Source: Methanocaldococcus lauensis (GTDB lineage Archaea > AGJL01 > Methanococci > Methanococcales > Methanocaldococcaceae). Taken from it: a stretch of DNA of 64,000 nt. Positions 10,053-20,172 of this stretch are shown in pieces. The stretch covers positions 391,030-455,029 of the forward strand of contig NZ_LR792632.1 in assembly GCF_902827225.1 (NCBI RefSeq), given 5' to 3'. Numbering within the stretch: the stretch's first letter is position 1; each line of letters opens with the position of its first letter. The position numbers were made by a program, and so were the translations under genes. The notes under the pieces were generated by a model. It worked only from the letters and a program-made list of their open reading frames with translations, made no database searches and was not told where the DNA came from.

Positions 10053-11453
10053 TTATTGATTTTGTTTTTTTCTATACTTTGGATGGTATTTTTCAATTAA
10101 TTCTCTATCTACTCTCTTCAACTCTTCTTCTGGTAATATTGCTAACAACTCCCACAATAAGTCAAGAGTTTCCTCAATACTTCTATCTTCATCTATTCCC
10201 TGTTTAACAAATCTCTTTTCAAATTCGTCAGCGAATTTTAAGTATGCTCTATCTCTGTCTGTTAATGCCTCTTCCCCAACAACTGCAACTAAGTCTCTTA
10301 AACTTCTACCCTCTGCATATGCCGCATATGCTTGGTTAACTACTTTTTTGTGGTCTTCTCTTGTTTTACCTGGTCCTTGTCCATTTCCAGCTAATCTTGA
10401 CAATGATGGAAGGACATCTACTGGCGGATAGATACCTTTTCTATGTAATTCTCTTGACAATACAATTTGTCCCTCTGTAATATATCCTGTTAAGTCAGGA
10501 ATTGGGTGTGTTATATCATCATGAGGCATTGTTAAGATTGGAATTTGAGTTATTGTTCCATTTCTACCTTTAACTCTTCCTGCTCTTTCATAGATTGTAG
10601 CTAAGTCAGTATACATGTAACCTGGATATCCTCTTCTTCCTGGAACCTCGTTTCTTGCGGCGGAGATTTCTCTCAAAGCCTCACAGTAGTTTGTCATATC
10701 AGTTAAGATAACGAGAACGTGCATATCTTTTTCATAAGCTAAATATTCAGCGACAGTTAAAGCAAGTCTTGGAGTTAATATTCTTTCAATTGATGGGTCG
10801 TTAGCTAAGTTTATAAAGACTACAGCCCTCTCTAATGCACCAGTTTTTCTAAATTCTTCCATGAAATAGTTAGCCTCTTCTGAGGTAATACCCATAGCTG
10901 CAAAGACAACTGCGAACTTTTCTCCTTCTCCTCTAACCTTTGCCTGTCTTGCAATCTGAGCTGCCAACTGATTATGTGGTAATCCAGAACCTGAGAATAT
11001 CGGTAATTTCTGCCCTCTAACGAGAGTGTTCATTCCATCGATTGTTGAAATTCCTGTCTGGATGAAATCACTTGGAACTTTTCTTGAAACTGGATTTAGT
11101 GGATACCCATTAATATCTAATTCTTTTTCTGGAACTATTTCAGGTCCTCCATCAATAGGTTTTCCTCTTCCGTTAAATATTCTTCCTAACATTTCCATTG
11201 ATACTCCAATCTTAGCAGTTTTTCCTGTAAATCTTACTTTTGTTTGATTTGTACTCAACCCAGTAGTTCCTTCAAAAACCTGAACTACTGCTAAACCTTC
11301 TCTTGCCTCTAAAACTTGTCCCATTCTCTTTTCTCCATCAGGACATATAACTTCAACTATCTCCCCATATGCTGCTCCTTCTACTCCCTCTACAATTAAC
11401 AAAGGTCCTGCAATACTTTTAACTGATGAATACTCTATAGCAGATGTTGCCAA
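10053..11453 (-). CDS. atpB: A-type ATP synthase subunit B
   Basis: Non-catalytic regulatory B subunit of the A1 head, alternating with A in the hexamer and contributing to the nucleotide interfaces. It is 466 residues from a TTG start chosen because GGTGAT lies four bases upstream; an in-frame ATG further up overlaps that RBS. The beta-barrel ([16 protein letters not shown]) comes first. At about 154-160 the P-loop is replaced by SGSGLPHN, as expected for archaeal B subunits. The segments [20 protein letters not shown] and [10 protein letters not shown] are diagnostic. It is the last gene of the minus-strand operon. No atpD follows; the next downstream sequence is non-coding. Confidence 0.95.
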   Translation of the reverse strand: MATSAIEYSSVKSIAGPLLIVEGVEGAAYGEIVEVICPDGEKRMGQVLEAREGLAVVQVFEGTTGLSTNQTKVRFTGKTAKIGVSMEMLGRIFNGRGKPIDGGPEIVPEKELDINGYPLNPVSRKVPSDFIQTGISTIDGMNTLVRGQKLPIFSGSGLPHNQLAAQIARQAKVRGEGEKFAVVFAAMGITSEEANYFMEEFRKTGALERAVVFINLANDPSIERILTPRLALTVAEYLAYEKDMHVLVILTDMTNYCEALREISAARNEVPGRRGYPGYMYTDLATIYERAGRVKGRNGTITQIPILTMPHDDITHPIPDLTGYITEGQIVLSRELHRKGIYPPVDVLPSLSRLAGNGQGPGKTREDHKKVVNQAYAAYAEGRSLRDLVAVVGEEALTDRDRAYLKFADEFEKRFVKQGIDEDRSIEETLDLLWELLAILPEEELKRVDRELIEKYHPKYRKKQNQ

Positions 11454-11503
11454 AGTCATCACCTCAATAAAAAGTTTTTATAAAAAGATTAAATAGGTTT
11501 AAA

Positions 11504-13267
11504 TTATTGTAAGGATCCCAATTCATTTTTAATTTTCTCTAAGATTTCTTTTGATTTAACATTTATAAATTCTTCGTGTGGAATATATTTCATTCTTGCA
11601 ATATCTTGTTTAACTGAAACTTTTAATATTTTAGATGGATCTACTCCTCTTTCAACAGCCTTTAATGCTTCATGATAGAATGTCATAATTATCTTTAACA
11701 TTAAGTATTGCTTCATTGGAGGACAGTAAGTATCTACTTCATCAAATGCATCTTGCTGTAAGAAATCTTCTCTTAACATTCTTGCTACTTCTAAGATAAC
11801 CCTTTCTCTATCTGGCAATGCATCTGGTCCAACTAACTGAACGATCTCTTGAAGTTCAGCCTCTTTCTGTAATAAACTCATAGCTTCATCTCTTAGCTGT
11901 CTCCAATCTGGTCCTGTATTTTTATGCCACCAATCTGTAACATCGTCAATATATAATGAATAACTCTGCAACCAGTTTATTGCTGGGAAGTGTCTTCTTC
12001 TTGCTAAGTTAGCATCCAATGCCCAAAATACCTTAACAATTCTTAGAGTGTTTGATGTAACAGGTTCTGAGAAATCTCCTCCTGGTGGTGAGACAGCCCC
12101 AACAATTGAAACGAATCCTTTTCTATTATCTTGTCCTAAACATACGACGCTTCCTGCTCTTTCATAAAACTGTGCCAATCTTGACGCTAAGTATGCTGGA
12201 TATCCTTCTTCCCCTGGCATCTCTTCTAATCTCCCAGAGATTTCCCTCATAGCCTCTGCCCATCTTGATGTAGAATCTGCTGTTAATAAAACTCCATATC
12301 CCATATCTCTAAAGTACTCTGCAATTGTAACTCCTGTATAAATTGATGCTTCTCTTGCTGCTACAGGCATGTTTGAAGTGTTTGCTATCAGTACAGTTCT
12401 ATCCATTAACTTATTTCCAGTTCTAATATCTTCTAAGTGTGGGAATTCTTCAATAACCTCTGTCATCTCGTTTCCTCTTTCTCCACATCCAATATAAACG
12501 ACAACATCAGCATCAGACCACTTAGCCAACTGATGCTGAGTAACTGTCTTTCCTGAACCAAATGGTCCAGGAATTGCTGCTGTTCCTCCTTTTGCTAATG
12601 TAAAGAATGTATCTTCAACTCTCTGCCCTGTAATCATTGGGATTTTTGGAGGTAACTTTTCTTTATATGGTCTCCCTTTTCTTACAGGCCACTTTTGCAT
12701 CATAGTTAATTCTTTCCTTTCTCCATTTTCTAATTCAACTACTGCAACTGTTTCCTCAACAGTAAATTTTCCTTCCTTTATTTCAACTATTTTTCCTTTA
12801 ACTCCAACAGGTACTAATACTTTATGAACTATTGATGGAGTTTCATCAACAGTTCCAATAATATCTCCTTCTTCTACATAATCTCCTTCATTTACAACTG
12901 GCTTAAATTCCCATTTTATGTCTCTTGGTAATGCTGGAACATCAACACCTCTTGGAATAAAGATAGATCCAGTTTTTTCTTCAATTGCTGTTAATGGTCT
13001 CTGAATACCATCGTACATTGCTCTTAACATTCCTGGCCCTAATTCAACAGATAAAGGAGATCCAGTACCAACAACAGGTTCTCCTGGTTTAATTCCTGTG
13101 GTTTCTTCATAAACCTGAATAACTGCCTTATCATCTTGCAATTGAATAATTTCTCCAGTTAATTTTTCCTCTCCTACTTTAACGACTTCATACATTTGTG
13201 CTCCTTTCATTCCTTCTGCAACTACGACAGGTCCTGCGATTTTAATAATCTTCCCAACAACTGACAT
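11504..13267 (-). CDS. atpA: A-type ATP synthase catalytic subunit A
   Basis: Catalytic subunit of the A1 head, which makes or hydrolyses ATP coupled to ion flow through AO. It is 587 residues, normal for an intein-free archaeal A subunit. The Walker A sequence GPFGSGKT is at 234-241, and the segments [12 protein letters not shown] and [20 protein letters not shown] carry the catalytic glutamate region. The non-homologous bulge domain unique to A subunits lies at about 110-190. There is a 27-bp gap to atpF upstream and 50 bp to atpB downstream, consistent with one transcript. Confidence 0.97.
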   Translation of the reverse strand: MSVVGKIIKIAGPVVVAEGMKGAQMYEVVKVGEEKLTGEIIQLQDDKAVIQVYEETTGIKPGEPVVGTGSPLSVELGPGMLRAMYDGIQRPLTAIEEKTGSIFIPRGVDVPALPRDIKWEFKPVVNEGDYVEEGDIIGTVDETPSIVHKVLVPVGVKGKIVEIKEGKFTVEETVAVVELENGERKELTMMQKWPVRKGRPYKEKLPPKIPMITGQRVEDTFFTLAKGGTAAIPGPFGSGKTVTQHQLAKWSDADVVVYIGCGERGNEMTEVIEEFPHLEDIRTGNKLMDRTVLIANTSNMPVAAREASIYTGVTIAEYFRDMGYGVLLTADSTSRWAEAMREISGRLEEMPGEEGYPAYLASRLAQFYERAGSVVCLGQDNRKGFVSIVGAVSPPGGDFSEPVTSNTLRIVKVFWALDANLARRRHFPAINWLQSYSLYIDDVTDWWHKNTGPDWRQLRDEAMSLLQKEAELQEIVQLVGPDALPDRERVILEVARMLREDFLQQDAFDEVDTYCPPMKQYLMLKIIMTFYHEALKAVERGVDPSKILKVSVKQDIARMKYIPHEEFINVKSKEILEKIKNELGSLQ

Positions 13268-13294
13268 ATTATCAACCTCTTTACAGTTATAACT

Positions 13295-13591
13295 TTATTT
13301 TATAGTAACTCCAATAGCTTTTCTAATCAATTCTTTAATAGGATCAACTCTCTCAATTTTTCCATATTTATCAGGAATTTCAACAATATACTTGTTTATA
13401 TTTTTTATTTCATCTTTTATATTTTCAGCGATTCTCTCTGTTATAATAATGAAGGCAATATTATCATTATTTTCAAGCTCTTTGAGAGCTTTAATTGCCT
13501 CTTCCTTATCTTTAACCTCATAAACATCAGTTAATCCAGCCAATCTAAACCCAGTGGCTGTTTCTCTATCTCCAATAACGCCTATTTTCAT
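13295..13591 (-). CDS. atpF: A-type ATP synthase subunit F
   Basis: Small central-stalk subunit of 98 residues with the classic MKIGVIGDRETATGFRLAGL start of the V/A-ATPase F family and a Rossmann-like alternating fold. It sits in the rotor stalk with D and C and regulates coupling. RBS GGTGAG precedes the ATG. It lies 9 bp downstream of atpC and 27 bp upstream of atpA. Confidence 0.95.
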   Translation of the reverse strand: MKIGVIGDRETATGFRLAGLTDVYEVKDKEEAIKALKELENNDNIAFIIITERIAENIKDEIKNINKYIVEIPDKYGKIERVDPIKELIRKAIGVTIK

Positions 13592-13600
13592 TTATCTCAC

Positions 13601-14803
13601 CTATAAGGATATGAGCAAACGTCTAATTTCATCAGGTTTTAAGTTTTCTATTTTACCTTTAATTATTGCTTTAAGGTTTTTAACTTCGAGCTCTTTGCTA
13701 ACAATCAATCCAATAATTGGACCTACACCAAATGGTTTTCTCACAGATAGTTTTTTACCTTTCTCTAATATGAATCTATCTAATGCCTTTTCAAAAGTAA
13801 ATACTGACTTCGTCTTTTCAAATTCTTCCATATACTCTGATAATACATTTGCATAACTTGTTCCTTCTAAGCCACTTAATATTCCTTCTATCCCTTCAGC
13901 ACTCATTAAGTCTTTTAATTTCCATTCTGGAAGTTCATAACCGCTTAAAGAAACATATTTACTTAATTCATCTGCAGATAGTCCATCTGCTTTTCCTTTT
14001 AATATAACCTTTAAGTTTTCAACATCAATTAAGGTTCCTATAAATTCTCTAAATAAATCTTCTTCCTTACCTTCTATCATCATAACTTTTCTTAATTCAT
14101 TTAAGTAGTATCTATCTAATGCCAATTCAAGCCCTGTTATACTAGAAGTTTGCTCATAGTTTGACAATTCTTCCTGCAACACTTTAAAATACTCTGTTCC
14201 ATCTAAACCTCTAACAACTTCTTCAACTGTTTTTGCCTCAGATAATTCTTTTAGTTTTTCAATAGGAATATTTCCTAATGGAATTAATAAGGAGTAAGTT
14301 TCCTCAGCATTTAATCCATAATATTTGGCTCTAATTAATGTTTTTATATTTTTAATGTCAAACTTTTTAGAAAATACTTTTAAAATATTTTTAGCACTTT
14401 CTGGTGAGATATTGAATATTAAATTATATAAATCAGCCAAATACATATCTAAAGCCTTTTCAACTGCAATAGGATCCTTTAACTCATTTAAAACTTCACT
14501 AATATATTGCCCATAGTCAGTATCTTCTAATATGCCGATCATTTCTTCTAAACTTCCTGACTCTATTAATTCATTTAATTTCGTATTGTCCAATAATTTT
14601 GCCTCTTTACTTCTTATTCTCGCATTTACATAGGCATAAGGAGCCAGATCAATAACCATCTTTACTATCCAAACAATTACAGTAACAACAATAATTATAG
14701 TTGCAATAACAATAAGTATAGTTAAAGGATTATCAAAATACGTCATTAAAGTTGAATAAAGTGTTTTTAAGTTTAATAATATCCCAATATCATCAAACGC
14801 CAT
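13601..14803 (-). CDS. atpC: A-type ATP synthase subunit C
   Basis: Subunit C (V-type d homologue, vacuolar AC39-like), the funnel that connects the central stalk to the membrane rotor ring. It is 400 residues. Residues about 27-50 form a strongly hydrophobic segment (ILIVIATIIIVVTVIVWIV), so this version has an N-terminal membrane anchor. The rest consists of three repeated all-helical bundles with recurring YxxVLxEL-type motifs. The RBS GGTGAT precedes the ATG, 13 bp after the atpE stop. Confidence 0.93.
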   Translation of the reverse strand: MAFDDIGILLNLKTLYSTLMTYFDNPLTILIVIATIIIVVTVIVWIVKMVIDLAPYAYVNARIRSKEAKLLDNTKLNELIESGSLEEMIGILEDTDYGQYISEVLNELKDPIAVEKALDMYLADLYNLIFNISPESAKNILKVFSKKFDIKNIKTLIRAKYYGLNAEETYSLLIPLGNIPIEKLKELSEAKTVEEVVRGLDGTEYFKVLQEELSNYEQTSSITGLELALDRYYLNELRKVMMIEGKEEDLFREFIGTLIDVENLKVILKGKADGLSADELSKYVSLSGYELPEWKLKDLMSAEGIEGILSGLEGTSYANVLSEYMEEFEKTKSVFTFEKALDRFILEKGKKLSVRKPFGVGPIIGLIVSKELEVKNLKAIIKGKIENLKPDEIRRLLISL

Positions 14804-14816
14804 TAGGCATCACCTT

Positions 14817-15428
14817 TTAGAATAACTTCTCTGTAACTTTCGCTCTAATTATATTTAAGTTCCTTTCAAATATTGCCTCTAAACTGTTATCTAATGATTT
14901 TAATCCATCAGATGTTTCTATTATGCATCCACCTATAATATCTACAGACTTTCCTTTCTTTAGTACAGTTACTTTTTTCGTTACATTTTCAATTTCTTTT
15001 TCTAAGTCCCACAATGTAGCATCGTCAATAAGTTCCATATCTCTTCTGTTTAATCTTACAATTAATTCTCCGCCACCTAATGATATTGCCCCATCTTTTA
15101 TTAATTTGATGAGTTTATCTTTATAATCTGGTTGTTCTGGTAATTTGTGGAGTTCTTCTTTTAATTTGTTAATAGCCATATTAATGATCTCTTCTTTAGC
15201 CTCTAATAACTTTTTCTTAGCCTCTAATTTAGCCTCTGCTATTATTCTGTTTTTAACCATTTCAGCCTCTTTCTCCCCTTTTTTTAATATTTCAACTCTT
15301 CTTTTTTCAGCCTCTTTTTTAGCTTCTTCTAAAATTTTATTTTTTTCTTCTTCAGCCTGAGCAATGATTTTTTCAGCTTCGACTTTTGCATCTTCTAATA
15401 TCTTCGATTTTATCTTATCCACTCCCAT
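14817..15428 (-). CDS. atpE: A-type ATP synthase subunit E
   Basis: Peripheral-stalk subunit E, which pairs with H to hold the A1 head still. It is 203 residues from the ATG four bases after GGTGAA. An in-frame GTG three codons earlier overlaps the RBS and is rejected. The first half is a long Lys/Glu/Ala coiled coil ([20 protein letters not shown] and following). The second half is the globular domain with [13 protein letters not shown] and a C-terminal helix. It lies between atpK and atpC. Confidence 0.93.
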   Translation of the reverse strand: MGVDKIKSKILEDAKVEAEKIIAQAEEEKNKILEEAKKEAEKRRVEILKKGEKEAEMVKNRIIAEAKLEAKKKLLEAKEEIINMAINKLKEELHKLPEQPDYKDKLIKLIKDGAISLGGGELIVRLNRRDMELIDDATLWDLEKEIENVTKKVTVLKKGKSVDIIGGCIIETSDGLKSLDNSLEAIFERNLNIIRAKVTEKLF

Positions 15429-15508
15429 TAATTTCACCTACCAAAATCAAATTTTTAAGTAAAGTTAATTTTATAATTGTTTAAAAAGGTTTAAAAGAGG
15501 GTAAAGGT

Positions 15509-16165
15509 TTATACCATTAGCATGATTAAGATTGCTATTAACAACCCAAAGATTGCGAAGGTTTCTGGCATAACCGCTAAAACAAGCCCTTTACCCATAG
15601 CATCTGGATCTCTTGCTGTTGCTCCAATAGCCCCTGCAGCAGTAATACCCTGACCAATACCAGAGAGACCTGCAAACCCAACTGCAAACCCTGCACCTAA
15701 GGCAGCAACTGATACAGCTCCAGATCCTTTAAATACTCCAACTAACAATAGAATAGCGATTAATAAACCATAAATTGCCTGTGTCTCTGGAAGGACAGAG
15801 AAAACCATAGCTTTACCAAATATACTGTTGTCCTCAGCAACTGCTCCCAAACCAGCCGCTGATGCAATACCCTGACCAATTGCTGATAAACCAGCTAAAC
15901 CTGTTGCTAATCCAGCTGCAAACATTGCCCAAGGAGATGCTGTTTTAAAAACAAACAGAATAAGTATTGCTACTAAGAATCCATACAAACCCTGAGTTTG
16001 TGGCAATGCTTGGAAAACTATAGCAGTACCAAACTTATTTGGATCTTCTGCGACAACACCAGCACCACTTGCTCCAGTAATTCCAGCACCAATTCCTGAA
16101 CCTAATCCTGCAAGTCCAACTGCCAAACCAGCACCAATAGCTCCTAATAGTAAAGCATCTACCAT
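15509..16165 (-). CDS. atpK: A-type ATP synthase rotor subunit K, triplicated proteolipid
   Basis: Membrane rotor subunit c of AO. It is 218 residues, about three times a normal proteolipid: three consecutive hairpins, six membrane helices, with glycine-rich first helices (GLGSGIGAGITG, GLSAIGQGIASA, GLSGIGQGITAA). The ion-binding carboxylate follows a Pro in each second helix. Hairpin 1 has PQTQ, so the acid is replaced by Gln. Hairpins 2 and 3 keep the Glu in PETQ and PETF. A triplicated c subunit missing one carboxylate is known for M. jannaschii and lowers the ions translocated per turn. RBS GGTGAT precedes the ATG. Confidence 0.96.
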   Translation of the reverse strand: MVDALLLGAIGAGLAVGLAGLGSGIGAGITGASGAGVVAEDPNKFGTAIVFQALPQTQGLYGFLVAILILFVFKTASPWAMFAAGLATGLAGLSAIGQGIASAAGLGAVAEDNSIFGKAMVFSVLPETQAIYGLLIAILLLVGVFKGSGAVSVAALGAGFAVGFAGLSGIGQGITAAGAIGATARDPDAMGKGLVLAVMPETFAIFGLLIAILIMLMV

Positions 16166-16221
16166 AATACATCACCTCATCTTTATTAAATTTTGTAATT
16201 TGTATTTTTTGTTTTTATATT

Positions 16222-18258
16222 TTATGTTGTAGTATATTCTCTATTTGCCTTAAATGGACTGAATTTTTTACCTCCTCCTTCATAAAACTGACTAAAGAAC
16301 TCTACATAGTGCAACCTTAGAGAGTGTATAAATGCTCCTAAACCATTCATTACGAAGTTAAATGCATGACCTCCTATTAGTATTATAATGGCAATTATAA
16401 TTCCTATTATTGGTATTGAACCACCAACAATCTTAGCCATAATATTTACAGCCATTGCTAAACCTCCAGTAGCCAAACAGAGAGCCAACAATCTTGCATA
16501 AGATAGAACATTTCCTAAGAAACCAGTAATATCCATAGCTCCCAATAGTGCTCCCATGATTCCATTTTCTTTGAATCCTTTAATTGCACAAACAATTATT
16601 GCAATTAATGCGGCTACTCCAATTATACCAATAGTTATCATCATATTTGATGTTACTAAATAGATAATTACCCCTAATATTATTGCTAAAATTAATATAA
16701 TCCAAATCCCTTGATTTATTATGGCTTCTCCAGTATTACCTTTTTTAATATTCTCTTTAAATCCTACAATTAATCCAATTAATAAATGCAATAAACCAAC
16801 AGCAATTGAGAATTCTAATATGGCTATTGGACCATTTTTAATAAAAGTGCTTGCTCCAAGTGGATTGACTAATGCCAATCCCATTTTGTATATGTCAATA
16901 TTTAAAAATTCATACATAAAATCTCCTAAGTAACCTCCTGTTATAATTCCCATTATAATTGTTGAGATTCCAGCCAATGTTAATATATATCCAAGTTTTT
17001 TAGCACCTTCACTAACCTTACCTATTTTTTTCCACGTCCATAATCCAACTATTGTTAATAATAAACCATAAACTGCATCAGTAAGCATAATACCATAGAA
17101 CAGTAAGAAACCAGGAACTATTAATAATGTAGGATCAACTTCATTGTATTTTGGTAAAGCATACATTTCTGTAAGCATCTCAAATGGCTTAATTGGTTTT
17201 GGATTATTTAACAATACAGGAATTTTCTCTTCAGGCTCATCTGGTTCAGAAATTTCAACAAATGCATAACCTTCTGAAGATTTTTCTATTATTTTCTTAG
17301 CTTTTTCAGCATCTTTTGCTGGAACCCATGCCTCTATGTAGTAAGTTCTATTAGTCTTACCAAATTGTGAATAGGCATCTCCTCTTTCTTTTTCTATTGA
17401 TAGAAGTTCATAAACTACCAATAACTCATTTTCCCATTTCTTAGATAAAGATTTAAGTTTTTCAATTAAACTTTTTATTTTAGATTCTATATTCTTCAAT
17501 TCATTTTCTATTTTCTGTGATGCCTCTTTTGGAGTACCTTCAACATCACTTATGTCGTATCTCTCAAACTCAAACTTTCTTAATGTGGATAATACACTTT
17601 CAAGTTTTTCTTTTAATGTAACAAATACTATTGGAACCCTTATCTTATTGTCTTTCTCAAATTCTTCTCCTGCGAATACTTCAATATACTCCTCAGTAAC
17701 TTTATCTAATTCAGATTTTAATTCATTAACTTTCTCTTTTGGAACACTTCCACATCCAATATAAATATAAACTCCAGGTCCTAAATCTTTTAAATCAAAT
17801 TCTAAACCTTTTAAGTAAGATATTTGATCTTTCATCTGTAATAATCTTGACTTTCTATTCTCTAATTCATTCAATTTTTCTGAAGGCTCATCTACTTCTT
17901 TACTAATTTCATTTAATACTTTTTCACAGTATTCAATAACTTCTTCATGAGTATTAAATTGAACTTTCTTTTTTTCAATTGGTTTTGGATTTAGAATATC
18001 TTTTACACTAACTTCTTTTGGATTAACATTGGAAAACAAATCTAATATTCTACTAGCCTTTATCATCAGTGTAGTAACATTTCTAACATAGTCTGCATGG
18101 GATGATGGTGATAATAAAGATTTCCACTCAACATCTTCTAATTTTTCAGATAGATCACAAAGTTCAACTATCCCAGATTCATGCAACTGTCTTACAACAT
18201 TATCGACTTTTTCATCCAATATCACCGCTTTTAATTTCTTCATTCTTACGGGTTTCAC
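16222..18258 (-). CDS. atpI: A-type ATP synthase subunit I (a)
   Basis: Stator subunit a of AO, which supports the peripheral stalks and forms the ion half-channels next to the K ring. It is 678 residues from a GTG start (MKPVRMKKLK) chosen because GGTGAT lies four bases upstream; longer in-frame starts would overlap atpH. The first half is soluble with coiled coils. The second half (from about residue 375) has seven or eight membrane helices, including YGIMLTDAVYGLLL and a late FIHSLRLHYVEFFSQFYEGG segment with the conserved Arg/His/Glu expected near the rotor. It follows atpH by 19 bp. Confidence 0.95.
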   Translation of the reverse strand: MKPVRMKKLKAVILDEKVDNVVRQLHESGIVELCDLSEKLEDVEWKSLLSPSSHADYVRNVTTLMIKASRILDLFSNVNPKEVSVKDILNPKPIEKKKVQFNTHEEVIEYCEKVLNEISKEVDEPSEKLNELENRKSRLLQMKDQISYLKGLEFDLKDLGPGVYIYIGCGSVPKEKVNELKSELDKVTEEYIEVFAGEEFEKDNKIRVPIVFVTLKEKLESVLSTLRKFEFERYDISDVEGTPKEASQKIENELKNIESKIKSLIEKLKSLSKKWENELLVVYELLSIEKERGDAYSQFGKTNRTYYIEAWVPAKDAEKAKKIIEKSSEGYAFVEISEPDEPEEKIPVLLNNPKPIKPFEMLTEMYALPKYNEVDPTLLIVPGFLLFYGIMLTDAVYGLLLTIVGLWTWKKIGKVSEGAKKLGYILTLAGISTIIMGIITGGYLGDFMYEFLNIDIYKMGLALVNPLGASTFIKNGPIAILEFSIAVGLLHLLIGLIVGFKENIKKGNTGEAIINQGIWIILILAIILGVIIYLVTSNMMITIGIIGVAALIAIIVCAIKGFKENGIMGALLGAMDITGFLGNVLSYARLLALCLATGGLAMAVNIMAKIVGGSIPIIGIIIAIIILIGGHAFNFVMNGLGAFIHSLRLHYVEFFSQFYEGGGKKFSPFKANREYTTT

Positions 18259-18277
18259 TAAAATCACCTTGTTTAAT

Positions 18278-18592
18278 TTAGATTTCAAGGATTTCAGACA
18301 ACTTCAAAGATAATATTTTTACCTTAGCAATAGACATAATTTCTTTCCTTTCTTTTTCTGCTTTTTCTAAAATTTCTTGGGCTATTTTTTTAGCTTCCTC
18401 TTCAGCCTTTTTAATCATCTCTTCAACAGTTTTTTTAGCCTCTTCTTCAGTTTTTGCAATAAGATTTTTTGCTTCTTCAATTGCTTCATTTTTTATTTGT
18501 TCAGCTTTATTTTTTGCTTCTTCAATTTTATTAATAGCCTCTTCTTCAGCTAATTTTACTTCCTTTATAGCATTCATAATGCTAACACTCAT
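18278..18592 (-). CDS. atpH: A-type ATP synthase subunit H
   Basis: First gene of the operon. It is 104 residues and almost wholly a right-handed coiled coil rich in Ala, Glu and Lys ([20 protein letters not shown] and similar). With subunit E it forms the peripheral stalk of the A1AO complex. RBS AGGTGG lies four bases before the ATG. The sequence is low in complexity, so the call rests on position before atpI as much as on sequence. Confidence 0.9.
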   Translation of the reverse strand: MSVSIMNAIKEVKLAEEEAINKIEEAKNKAEQIKNEAIEEAKNLIAKTEEEAKKTVEEMIKKAEEEAKKIAQEILEKAEKERKEIMSIAKVKILSLKLSEILEI

Positions 18593-18633
18593 ACTTCCAC
18601 CTAATAGTTGGTAATAGTAATTTAAAAATAGTT

Positions 18634-18648
18634 TAAGTATATAAAATT
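18634..18648 (-). promoter_or_regulatory. Promoter TATA box of the ATP synthase operon
   Basis: On the minus strand TTTTATATACTT lies about 46 bp before the atpH start, with an A-rich BRE-like stretch just upstream. A start about 24-27 bp downstream would leave a short leader before the AGGTGG ribosome binding site. No other good promoter separates the eight atp genes, whose gaps are 9-71 bp. Confidence 0.5.
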
Positions 18649-18662
18649 TTTTGTTTTCATTT

Positions 18663-19199
18663 TTATCTTTTACAATTACTTTTTACTTTACTAAAATACT
18701 TTGTGTGGGTATATATCACCGCTGGAATGCATCCAATTGCCGTACAAGTTTCTAAAGATATTCTTTTTTCAGTAATATCCAAGTGATATACACAAGATTC
18801 CATAATATCCTTTGGTAATCCATGTCTTCCAAGTCCTATATATAATCCAACTGGTTTCTTCTTTAATAAATATGCTGTCTCTAAGGGAGATATTACTTTA
18901 TTATCATCAGGCTTAGATGTTGTAGCGATGGGAATTCCAAACTGAGGAAGAAATTTATCAACGATAAAAAATCTATTTTTCTCAATTAATTTTTCTAAGT
19001 ATTCTCCAGAATTTCCAATTGTAGTTTTTATATTTAATATATCCTCTTTGGTGCAAGGAAAGTCCATTATTGCCAAGTTACAATCAAAGGCATAGCATAT
19101 TGGTGCCGCCCTTGCAATAGATCTTTTATGAGCTTCGTGCCATCTTGTTTTGTCATAAGAGTTATATAAAATTATAGTTAACCTTTTTAAATTTTTCAT
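18663..19199 (-). CDS. DUF531-like protein, possible SPOUT-fold RNA methylase relative
   Basis: A 178-residue soluble protein found in methanogens next to the ATP synthase operon. The N-terminus ([20 protein letters not shown]) and the C-terminal half ([19 protein letters not shown], then [18 protein letters not shown]) resemble the knotted C-terminal region of SPOUT-class RNA methyltransferases. I assign it to the DUF531 family from memory of that pattern. No experimental function is known to me. RBS AGGT precedes the ATG. It has its own short gap (70 bp) to atpH on the same strand and could be the gene ahead of the operon. Confidence 0.6.
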   Translation of the reverse strand: MKNLKRLTIILYNSYDKTRWHEAHKRSIARAAPICYAFDCNLAIMDFPCTKEDILNIKTTIGNSGEYLEKLIEKNRFFIVDKFLPQFGIPIATTSKPDDNKVISPLETAYLLKKKPVGLYIGLGRHGLPKDIMESCVYHLDITEKRISLETCTAIGCIPAVIYTHTKYFSKVKSNCKR

Positions 19200-19303
19200 A
19201 CTTTACCTCATTACTGTACGAAAACTATTGAACCATAATATAGATATTTTTTACAAAATAAAGGAACTCATTAATATATGTTTATCTTTACCAAAAACCG
19301 AAA

Positions 19304-19315
19304 AGTATATATATG
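19304..19315 (+). promoter_or_regulatory. TATA box of tRNA-Leu
   Basis: GTATATATATG, preceded by the BRE-like CCGAAAA, lies about 32-40 bp upstream of the mature tRNA 5' end. This spacing is usual for archaeal tRNA genes with a short 5' leader removed by RNase P. Confidence 0.6.
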
Positions 19316-19345
19316 AGAACATCAATTCTATAATTCGCTTAAGGT

Positions 19346-19433
19346 GCAGGGGTCGCCAAGCCTGGCCAAAGGCGCCGGACTTAAGATCCGGTCCCGTAGG
19401 GGTTCGGGGGTTCAAATCCCCTCCCCTGCACCA
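19346..19433 (+). tRNA. tRNA-Leu (anticodon UAA), CCA encoded
   Basis: An 88-nt cloverleaf. The acceptor stem GCAGGGG pairs with CCCCTGC and is followed by discriminator A and CCA. The anticodon stem CCGGA/TCCGG encloses the loop CTTAAGA, giving anticodon TAA. A long variable arm (about TCCCGTAGGGGTTC) marks a class II tRNA, and the T arm is GGGGG-TTCAAAT-CCCCT. It stands out by its GC content from the AT-rich background. No intron is present. Confidence 0.97.
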
Positions 19434-19493
19434 TTTTTTATTTTAGAAAAATAAATTAATCAATTTGAATTAACTAATTTAAAATTATTTATA

Positions 19494-19590
19494 CTTTATA
19501 TACTTAACTTTTTTACATCCCCCCAGTGGGTTAGCTCTCTTGACATAGCGATGCTTTAGGATGATAGAGAGTGTTAAACTGGGGGGACAT
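19494..19590 (+). ncRNA. H/ACA-box guide sRNA candidate with its own TATA box
   Basis: A GC-rich hairpin ends directly in an ACA box. Lower stem CCCCCCAGT (19519-19527) pairs perfectly with ACTGGGGGG (19578-19586), and ACA is at 19587-19589. An upper stem CTCTCT (19535-19540) / AGAGAG (19566-19571) leaves an internal pocket of GGGTTAG and TGTTAA. The apical part has TTGA opposite GGATGAT, the sequence pair that forms a kink-turn for L7Ae. The pocket lies about 15 nt before ACA, the rule for archaeal pseudouridine guides. TTTATATA at about 19494-19501 is 20-25 bp upstream. The rRNA target was not identified. Confidence 0.75.
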
Positions 19591-19614
19591 CCTTTAAAAA
19601 TTTTGGTGATAATT

Positions 19615-20172
19615 ATGAAAATCTATTTTGCCACTGGAAATCCTCACAAAATTAAAGAGGCTAATATTATTTTAAAAGATTTAAAAGATGTAGAAATTGA
19701 GCAAATAAAAATAAAATATCCTGAAATTCAAGGAACTTTAGAAGAAGTTGCTGAATTTGGAGCAGAGTGGGTTTATAATATATTAAAAAAGCCAGTTATT
19801 GTTGAAGATAGTGGTTTTTTTGTTGAAGTTTTAAAAGGATTTCCGGGAACATATTCTAAGTTTGTTCAAGAAACTATTGGTAATGAAGGAATTTTAAAAT
19901 TGTTGGAAGATAAAGATAATAGAAACGCTTATTTTAAAACTGTTATTGGTTATTGCGATGAAAATGGTGTAAAATTGTTTAAAGGAGTAGTTAGGGGGAA
20001 AGTTTCAGAAGAAATAAGAAGTAAAGGATATGGATTTGCCTATGACAGTATATTTATTCCAGAGGGAGAGAATAGAACATTTGCTGAGATGACTCCAGAG
20101 GAGAAAAGTAAAATATCTCATAGAAAAAAAGCTTTTGAGGAGTTTAAAAAATTCTTATTGAATAGGATTTAA
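19615..20172 (+). CDS. XTP/dITP pyrophosphatase (HAM1 family)
   Basis: Homologue of MJ0226, the structurally characterised nucleotide pyrophosphatase that hydrolyses XTP, ITP and dITP to monophosphates and keeps damaged purines out of nucleic acids. It is 185 residues from the ATG four bases after GGTGAT. A longer in-frame start at 19561 would run through the H/ACA RNA and is rejected. Hallmarks are the [12 protein letters not shown] phosphate-binding start, [20 protein letters not shown] in the active site, and [10 protein letters not shown] near the end. The 3' end overlaps by 18 bp the convergent membrane-protein gene. Confidence 0.95.
   Translation: MKIYFATGNPHKIKEANIILKDLKDVEIEQIKIKYPEIQGTLEEVAEFGAEWVYNILKKPVIVEDSGFFVEVLKGFPGTYSKFVQETIGNEGILKLLEDKDNRNAYFKTVIGYCDENGVKLFKGVVRGKVSEEIRSKGYGFAYDSIFIPEGENRTFAEMTPEEKSKISHRKKAFEEFKKFLLNRI

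Noticed and set aside
19228..19446. Open frame of 72 codons across the tRNA-Leu region
   Set aside because: It reads straight through the tRNA-Leu cloverleaf and has no ribosome binding site.
19561..19614. Longer N-terminus for the XTP pyrophosphatase
   Set aside because: It would overlap the H/ACA-like hairpin, and the RBS GGTGAT is placed for the ATG at 19615, whose product starts like MJ0226.
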